Source: QGON01 sp963691905
GTDB lineage: Bacteria > Pseudomonadota > Gammaproteobacteria > Chromatiales > Chromatiaceae
Assembly: GCA_963691905.1 (NCBI GenBank)
Contig: OY829894.1
Location: 1,612,001-1,676,000 of the forward strand
DNA length: 64,000 bases
Direction of reading: 5' to 3'
Below the pieces are notes generated by a model. That model did not search any database. It was not told where the DNA came from and saw only the letters and a list, made by a program, of their open reading frames with translations. The first letter of the stretch is position 1, and every line of letters begins with the position of its first letter. The position numbers were made by a program, and so were the translations under genes. Positions 59,058 to 64,000 of this stretch are shown here, in pieces.

Positions 59058-60252
59058 CATTCTGAGCATCTCGCAAATCAATTTTATCCGTGGCGGTTCG
59101 GACAAGTACCGGTTCGAACTAAACAAGCTACTCTCTGATAATGGTTATGAGATTATCCCGTTTTCGGCGCAGCATCCGAACAACCAGGCAAGCACCTGGA
59201 GCCGATATTTTCCCCAAGGCGTCAATTTCGACGATCCTTCAGCGGCGGATCTTCTGCGATACATCTACTCAAGACCTGCGGCCAGAGCCATCACCAGACT
59301 GCTACAGGAAAACCGAATCGACCTTGCCCATCTTCATATCTATTACGGACAGCTTACCGCCTCCATTCTTGCACCACTGAAGAGACGGGGTATCCCAATC
59401 GTGCAGACGCTGCACGAGTTCAAGCTGGTGTGTCCGACTTACGGACTGGTGACGGCTGACGGCCCCTGCGAAGCCTGTGCCGGCCGGCATTTCTGGCGAG
59501 CAGTGCAAAACCGCTGCAACCGGGGTTCGCTGGCCCGCTCCTGTCTGAGCGCGGCGGAGTCGTACGTCTCCCATTGGTTTGGCGCCAGAGATAAGATAGA
59601 CCACTTCATCACTGTGAGTGATTTTCAGCGCAAAAAGTTGATCGATCTCGGCGCACCGGCCGACAGAATCTCCACCGTACACAATTTCATCGATGCAGGT
59701 TTGCTTCAACCCAGCTTTGAACAGGGCTGTTATTTTCTCTACTTTGGGCGCCTGGAGAAGAGCAAAGGTCTTTGGACACTGCTCCGTGCGGCAGAACAGT
59801 TACCAAAAGTACCGCTGTACATTGCAGGCGACGGCAGCGAACAAGAGGCGCTCAGGCAGCACCTGTCCAAGCCGGGAATGGAACATGTACATTATGTCGG
59901 TTTCAAACAGGGAGAAGAACTCAGCGAACTGATCCGCGGCAGCATCTGTACCATTACCGTGTCAGAATGCTACGAAACCTTCGGCCTGGCATTGATCGAG
60001 TCCTTCGCCCACGGACGGCCCGTGGTGGCCAGTCGCATGGGTGGTATGCCTGAAGTCGTGACAGAGGGTGAAGACGGTTTTCTCATCGAAGCAGGCGACC
60101 ACCAGGCACTGGCAGTGTGGATGAAATGGATGTCAGAGCATCCGTCCGAAGCGATCGAAATGGGTCGCAAAGGCAGGAAAAAAGTTATTGAACAGTTCTC
60201 ACCACAGCGTCATCTAGCACAGATCGAAGCGGTCTACGGAAAGGTCCTGTAG
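59050..60252 (+). CDS. GT4-family glycosyltransferase
   Basis: 400 aa from ATG 59050. GT-B fold with N-terminal INFIRGGSDKYRFELNKLLS, a middle insertion with four Cys (KLVCPTYGLVTADGPCEACA, CNRGSLARSC) typical of a subgroup of GT4 enzymes, and the C-terminal nucleotide-sugar domain: YFGRLEKSKGLWTLLRAAEQ, and ESYxxE-type SECYETFGLALIESFAHGRP with the catalytic-region Glu pair. Adds a sugar to the lipid-linked unit. A longer frame from 58906 overlaps the polymerase gene and is rejected. Confidence 0.92.
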   Translation: MSSILSISQINFIRGGSDKYRFELNKLLSDNGYEIIPFSAQHPNNQASTWSRYFPQGVNFDDPSAADLLRYIYSRPAARAITRLLQENRIDLAHLHIYYGQLTASILAPLKRRGIPIVQTLHEFKLVCPTYGLVTADGPCEACAGRHFWRAVQNRCNRGSLARSCLSAAESYVSHWFGARDKIDHFITVSDFQRKKLIDLGAPADRISTVHNFIDAGLLQPSFEQGCYFLYFGRLEKSKGLWTLLRAAEQLPKVPLYIAGDGSEQEALRQHLSKPGMEHVHYVGFKQGEELSELIRGSICTITVSECYETFGLALIESFAHGRPVVASRMGGMPEVVTEGEDGFLIEAGDHQALAVWMKWMSEHPSEAIEMGRKGRKKVIEQFSPQRHLAQIEAVYGKVL

Positions 60253-60287
60253 CGGCACTGGTCCTTCAGGATATCGGGGATAAAAAC

Positions 60288-61202
60288 ATGGCATTGCCCA
60301 ATCTGATCATTACAGGCGTAAACAAGGCGGGGACCACCTCGCTCTTCTCCTATCTTGCTCTCCACCCGGAGATAGGTGCGTCGAGGATCAAGGAGACTTG
60401 TTACTTCCTGCCTCTGCGCTATGCTGAACCGATGGCACCACTTGAGGAGTACGAGGCGCAGTTCAGTGACACCTTGGGTGAACGCTACATCATGGAGTCG
60501 ACACCGGGTTATTTCTACGGTGGCAAACCCGTAGCGCAGGCGATCAAAAAGACCCTCGGCGATACGCACATAATCCTGATGCTTCGTGAACCTGTCGGTC
60601 GTCTGCTCTCCTTCTACCGCTTCAAGAAGACAATGCTCGAACTGTCTGCCGATCTTTCGCTGGAGTCCTACCTGGAGCACTGCCGCAGCATGACCGAAGA
60701 AGAACTCTCCCTGCGGGAGAACAATATATGGTTCGGCATCGAGGGAGGACATTATGCCGACTACATCGAACCCTGGTTTGAAGTGTTTGGAGAACGTCTG
60801 AAGGTGGTTTTTTTCGACGATCTCCGCACAGATGCACCAAAACTCATGCAAGAGATCTGCCGGTGGCTGAAGATCGACGAATCAGTATATAACGACATCA
60901 GTCTCGGCGTGGAGAACAAGACGGTGCAGTTTCGCAACCGGACGCTACAGCGAATCGCACTCTGGGTAAACGATAAAGGTGAGCAATTCTTCCGCGGCAG
61001 CCCTGGAGTAAAGCGGATGCTACGGCGATGGTATCAGTCAATGAATACCGCGCAGCGGCGCGAGATCATAAGCGATGAACAGAAAGCCCGCGCGAAGGCT
61101 CTCTTCATGGAGTCCAATCGACAGCTCAACAGGATTCTCACTGATCGGGGATACACAAATCTCCCTACCTGGCTCGAACAGAACCCAGACAAGCATGGAT
61201 AG
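60288..61202 (+). CDS. Sulfotransferase (PAPS-dependent) 2
   Basis: 304 aa. 5'-PSB loop LIITGVNKAGTTSLFSYLAL (Lys13), then STPGYFYGGKPVAQAIKKTL, and 3'-phosphate site LMLREPVGRLLSFYRFKKTM (Arg/Ser). Glu in GASRIKETCYF fits the base region of the Sulfotransfer_1 domain. Thirty-five bp after the glycosyltransferase and 3 bp before the next sulfotransferase, so co-transcribed. Confidence 0.92.
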   Translation: MALPNLIITGVNKAGTTSLFSYLALHPEIGASRIKETCYFLPLRYAEPMAPLEEYEAQFSDTLGERYIMESTPGYFYGGKPVAQAIKKTLGDTHIILMLREPVGRLLSFYRFKKTMLELSADLSLESYLEHCRSMTEEELSLRENNIWFGIEGGHYADYIEPWFEVFGERLKVVFFDDLRTDAPKLMQEICRWLKIDESVYNDISLGVENKTVQFRNRTLQRIALWVNDKGEQFFRGSPGVKRMLRRWYQSMNTAQRREIISDEQKARAKALFMESNRQLNRILTDRGYTNLPTWLEQNPDKHG

Positions 61203-61205
61203 GCA

Positions 61206-62246
61206 ATGAGAGACGCGGAATGCCAATTGCTATTTGTTGTCGGTGCCTCACGCAGCGGAACCACCATGCTCAATCGAATTATGGGGCAACACCCTGCGAT
61301 TCTTGCACTGAACGAACTGCACTTTTTCGGTGAACTCTGGGATCCCCGTCAACCGGATCCGAACTGGACTCGCGCTACGGCTGAAGATGCCACCGCCGTT
61401 CTGCTGCAACGCGTCAGGCATGGTATCTTCTCCGGAATGCCGGATGCTGACACACGGGAAGAAGCCGGGAGACTGATCACAGACTTATACCAGCAGCAGC
61501 CGACTGATAACTTTTCTGCGGCAGCCCTGTTCCGCCATGTGTTGAGCCATCTTCCGGAGCGGGATGGCGAAATTCTGATTACCGATCAGACACCACGCAA
61601 CATCTTCTATGCGGCGGAACTGCTTGAGCAGTTCCCGGGATCACGCGTGGTACAGATCGTGCGCGATCCCCGTGCGGTGCTCTTCTCACAGAGAAAACGC
61701 TGGACGAAAAAATGGCGAGGGGCCGCAAGCATGCCTTGGAAAAACGTCCTGCGTGTGCTGGTGAACTATCACCCTCTCACTATGATCAAACTGTGGAGCA
61801 AGGCAGTACGGCAGGGACACAAACTGAAGGACCACCCGAGATATCACGAACTGAAATTCGAGTCCCTCACCCAGGAACCGGAGGAGCAACTCACGGCGCT
61901 CTGTTCCTTCCTTGGCATTCCCTTTGACGAGCGGATGCTCGACGTACCCCAAGTCGGCTCTTCCCACTCTCAGCATAATTTCGAGAAACGAGGCATCTCA
62001 GCGTCGTATTCAGCAGATTGGCGCAACCATCTTCCGAAAGGCGACATCCTGATCGCAGAAAAAGCCGCCGCCGGATTGATGCAGGAGCTGGGTTACGACG
62101 CCATTGCCCGTCCCGGATGGTATCCCTGGCTGTTGCTGCCGTTTCTGCGCTTGCCGTTCCACGTTCTCGGTGCTGTTATCGCCAACCCGAAGCGTACATT
62201 GATCCAGATGAGGGCCCTGCTGGGCGGAGGTAAAGAGACGCAATGA
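61206..62246 (+). CDS. Sulfotransferase family protein 3
   Basis: 346 aa. The 5'-PSB loop is FVVGASRSGTTMLNRIMGQH, of the 'SRSGTT' type (Sulfotransfer_3/Stf0-like) rather than the 'KSGTT' type of number 1. LITDQTPRNIFYAAELLEQF, then the 3'-phosphate region VVQIVRDPRAVLFSQRKRW. C-terminal hydrophobic stretch (GWYPWLLLPFLRLPFHVLGA) suggests membrane association. It probably acts on a different position of the same glycan. Overlaps the next gene by 4 bp. Confidence 0.9.
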   Translation: MRDAECQLLFVVGASRSGTTMLNRIMGQHPAILALNELHFFGELWDPRQPDPNWTRATAEDATAVLLQRVRHGIFSGMPDADTREEAGRLITDLYQQQPTDNFSAAALFRHVLSHLPERDGEILITDQTPRNIFYAAELLEQFPGSRVVQIVRDPRAVLFSQRKRWTKKWRGAASMPWKNVLRVLVNYHPLTMIKLWSKAVRQGHKLKDHPRYHELKFESLTQEPEEQLTALCSFLGIPFDERMLDVPQVGSSHSQHNFEKRGISASYSADWRNHLPKGDILIAEKAAAGLMQELGYDAIARPGWYPWLLLPFLRLPFHVLGAVIANPKRTLIQMRALLGGGKETQ

Positions 62247-63238
62247 TCGCTCAGATCGACAAACACTATGTAAAGACAAGGCCGGGCCGATTGCTGCCGC
62301 GTCTGATCAGCTATCTGCTCTTCGAGGGGCGGCCACTGACGACAAAGGGACGCTGGATCAATCCACTGGTCTTTGGCATCCACGGTACAGCGAAAAGGCT
62401 TCCGCAGTTGAAGCCGGTAGAAAAACCCGTCTACATCATCGGCACAGGACGCAGTGGCACAACCATCCTCGGAGTGCTGCTGTCGATGCACAGGGAGGTG
62501 GGCTTTCTGAACGAACCCAAGGCCCTCTGGCACTCGGCCTATCCGAATGAGGACCTGATAGGAAACTACAGCAGCCTGCCGGCCCGTTATCGCATGAACG
62601 AGACGCACGCGAGTGATGAACTCAGGATCACCCTGCAAAGGCTCTACGGGGCCTACCTGTGGATGACAGGATCGCGCAGGGTTGTCGACAAGTATCCGGA
62701 AATGATCTTCCGCACCCCGTTTATCAAGGCACTGTTCCCAAACGCACGTTTTTTATTCCTTGCACGCAATGGGTGGGATACCTGCACCTCCATAAACCGT
62801 TGGTCGCAGCGGCTGGGAGTTCACAAGGGCGATGAGACCCATGACTGGTGGGGAAGAGACGACCGGAAATGGCAACTGTTGGTGGAACAGCTGCTGCCGG
62901 AGCATCGGGATCTTGCCGTCCATCAGGACGAGATAATGGCCTTTGACAAGCATACCGACAGGGCCGCTGTGGAGTGGATCATCAGTATGCGGGAGGGACT
63001 GCAGCTGTGTGAGATAGACCCTGATCATGTCATGCGAATCGACTACGAGAAATTGACGGCAGATCCGGACACTTGGCTATCAGACATACTCAACTTCTGC
63101 GAATTACCTGCTGACGAAAAGTTTCTCGAATATGGGAAAGATACCCTGCGTCCCGTACCGCCCCGCAAACCATTTGAATTGGCAGCCGTGCTGCGCGGAC
63201 CGTTCGAAGAGACGCAGCGAAAGCTCGGTTACGAATAA
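62243..63238 (+). CDS. Sulfotransferase family protein 4
   Basis: 331 aa. N-terminal ~65 residues precede the 5'-PSB loop YIIGTGRSGTTILGVLLSMH (about 71-90). KYPEMIFRTPFIKALFPNAR and FLFLARNGWDTCTSINRWSQ give the 3'-phosphate region, in which the usual RdPr-S reads ARNGWDTCTS. Other conserved parts: LNEPKALWH and MRIDYEKLTADP. ATGA overlap with the previous gene, and last gene of the operon. Four sulfotransferases of two sequence types imply several sulfation positions. Confidence 0.9.
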   Translation: MIAQIDKHYVKTRPGRLLPRLISYLLFEGRPLTTKGRWINPLVFGIHGTAKRLPQLKPVEKPVYIIGTGRSGTTILGVLLSMHREVGFLNEPKALWHSAYPNEDLIGNYSSLPARYRMNETHASDELRITLQRLYGAYLWMTGSRRVVDKYPEMIFRTPFIKALFPNARFLFLARNGWDTCTSINRWSQRLGVHKGDETHDWWGRDDRKWQLLVEQLLPEHRDLAVHQDEIMAFDKHTDRAAVEWIISMREGLQLCEIDPDHVMRIDYEKLTADPDTWLSDILNFCELPADEKFLEYGKDTLRPVPPRKPFELAAVLRGPFEETQRKLGYE

Positions 63239-63835
63239 AGATCTACAGCCAGAGAAAAATTCTCCGGGGTATTGCAGGAGCCTCTGATCAAGTCTGGACG
63301 AAGTAGATTGTGAATCAGAATATTCAGATTCAAGGCGCAAATCGCACGTAATAGCTGGCTATTGCGAGGATTTACAACACAGAAGCTGGATATTCTGGGC
63401 GCAAGATACAAGTTCACGACTTGACCTGAGGCTCCCTAACAAGATGTCGGAATATTTTACAGCCGCATAATCCACTAACTGCTTATATGAATAATTTGTT
63501 TATAATCAATATGTTGCAAGGTTTCTAAAGAATTTGTCAGAATTTATTTCCCATATAATTGTAAATTCTGCGTAACAAACACCCGACATTTATGAACACT
63601 CTTCCTTTTTCTGTCGGAATCCTTTACATGCACACAGCATCTGCTGGCTGTCGGTCGTAAATACATCCTATTTTTTCATAGTTTTTAGGCAGTTAGACTA
63701 CAACAGTAATTCTGGCATGTGACTTGCATATGTTCTTGTAAACCAACAAGAATGAAGTGCATTTCACTATATTCAAGTAGCGTGCACTCTCCTTACATTA
63801 CCAACGACTAACATACGCCGGAGCGGGAACAAGAC
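63239..63835. other. Intergenic region with sigma-54 promoter
   Basis: About 600 bp without a gene, notably AT-rich around 63,440-63,760. The sigma-54 site is listed separately. TTGTTTATAATC at 63497 resembles a -10 region. The stretch between 63,239 and 63,430 still has operon-like composition but no frame worth calling. Confidence 0.6.
63713..63728 (+). promoter_or_regulatory. Sigma-54 (-24/-12) promoter
   Basis: TGGCATGTGACTTGCA fits TGGCAYR-N4-TTGCW fully; GG (63714) and GC (63726) are 10 bases apart as required. Transcription would start near 63,740, about 95 bp before the ATG at 63836. Confidence 0.8.
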
Positions 63836-64000
63836 ATGAAACTATCACAAGCAATGTACGGAATCGTGTTAACTCTCGGATTACAGGGAGGGGCCTACGC
63901 AGGGGCGGTCACCTGGGATTTCACCGGAACCTCTGCATGTGATGAATCGTTGAGCACCGGAGGTGTCAGCACCGACGCTGTGAACTGCACCACCTCTGGT
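63836..64000 (+). CDS. Secreted protein, N-terminal part (runs off the window)
   Basis: ATG 63836 after GGAGCGGGAACAAGAC. The first 55 codons give a Sec signal peptide (MKLSQAMYGIVLTLGLQGGA, cut after AYA at about residue 22-23) followed by AVTWDFTGTSACDESLSTGG, Ser/Thr/Gly-rich with two Cys. Such starts are typical of PEP-CTERM-type surface proteins, which often lie beside exopolysaccharide loci and are driven by sigma-54 with PrsK/PrsR. The C-terminal sorting signal would be outside the window, so this class is inference. Confidence 0.75.
   Translation, partial: MKLSQAMYGIVLTLGLQGGAYAGAVTWDFTGTSACDESLSTGGVSTDAVNCTTSG

Noticed and set aside
1..64000. tRNA or rRNA genes
   Set aside because: None recognised on either strand by reading for conserved TPsiC/anticodon-arm patterns; a tRNAscan run would be decisive.

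Overview
Overall. The window joins two very different kinds of DNA. Positions 1 to about 37,280 are an AT-rich array of integron gene cassettes, heavily invaded by insertion sequences. From about 39,650 to the end it is GC-rich, ordinary bacterial chromosome with long, tightly packed operons. The chromosomal genes (Aquifex-type aconitase, proton-translocating transhydrogenase, malate dehydrogenase, Wzy/Wza/Wzc-type polysaccharide export, a sigma-54 promoter before a secreted protein) fit a gammaproteobacterium, possibly of the sulfur-oxidising Chromatiales-like type. That placement is inference; no rRNA or other marker is present.

Cassette array (1-37,278). About 34 attC sites are recognisable, most 120-122 bp and very alike (start RYYYAACAA...CTCGG, end CCGGT...GTTRRRY), as in a large chromosomal (sedentary) integron. 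Core-site orientation puts attI and the integrase to the left, outside the window. In almost every cassette the first bases after the G of one site are the reverse complement of the R'' box at the next site, so the cassette boundaries are firm. Cargo: three distinct TIR-domain genes (one present twice, one interrupted), an ApeA-like HEPN protein, a GIY-YIG nuclease (interrupted), a DUF2971 protein, BrnTA twice (one toxin frameshifted), VapBC on the opposite strand, an RsgA-like GTPase, a flavodoxin-fold quinone reductase, a GNAT acetyltransferase twice, a lipoprotein, small membrane proteins and several unknowns. At least twelve cassettes have no convincing gene. They fall mainly into three repeated families: seven copies of a ~500-bp cassette, three cassettes with 76-bp tandem units, and two copies of a 320-bp cassette.

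Mobile elements. Five near-identical copies of a 1,267-bp IS3-family element all lie in attC sites, in the same orientation, 38-39 bases from the left edge. The flanking attC halves often do not belong together, which suggests recombination between IS copies reshuffles the array. An ISL3-family element splits the GIY-YIG gene (8-bp duplication). An IS4-family element splits a TIR gene (10-bp duplication) and is itself split by an IS66-like element (9-bp direct repeat). In both interrupted genes, removing the IS and one repeat restores a full in-frame gene. A complete IS66 element (tnpA/B/C) with no target duplication forms the boundary between array and chromosome.

Chromosome (39,654-64,000). 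A cyclic-nucleotide-binding protein lies divergent from a central-metabolism block: aconitase, pntA and pntB, a terminator, then malate dehydrogenase. From 47,960 there is a capsule/exopolysaccharide locus: DUF1972 glycosyltransferase, Wza-like export lipoprotein, Wzc-like chain-length/tyrosine-kinase protein with an altered P-loop, flippase, O-antigen-ligase/Wzy-like protein, a second glycosyltransferase, a secreted glycoside hydrolase, four sulfotransferases and a CysQ-type PAP phosphatase. The sulfotransferases use PAPS and release PAP, and CysQ would remove the PAP, so the product is probably a sulfated polysaccharide. The window ends in the signal-peptide region of a secreted protein preceded by a good sigma-54 promoter.
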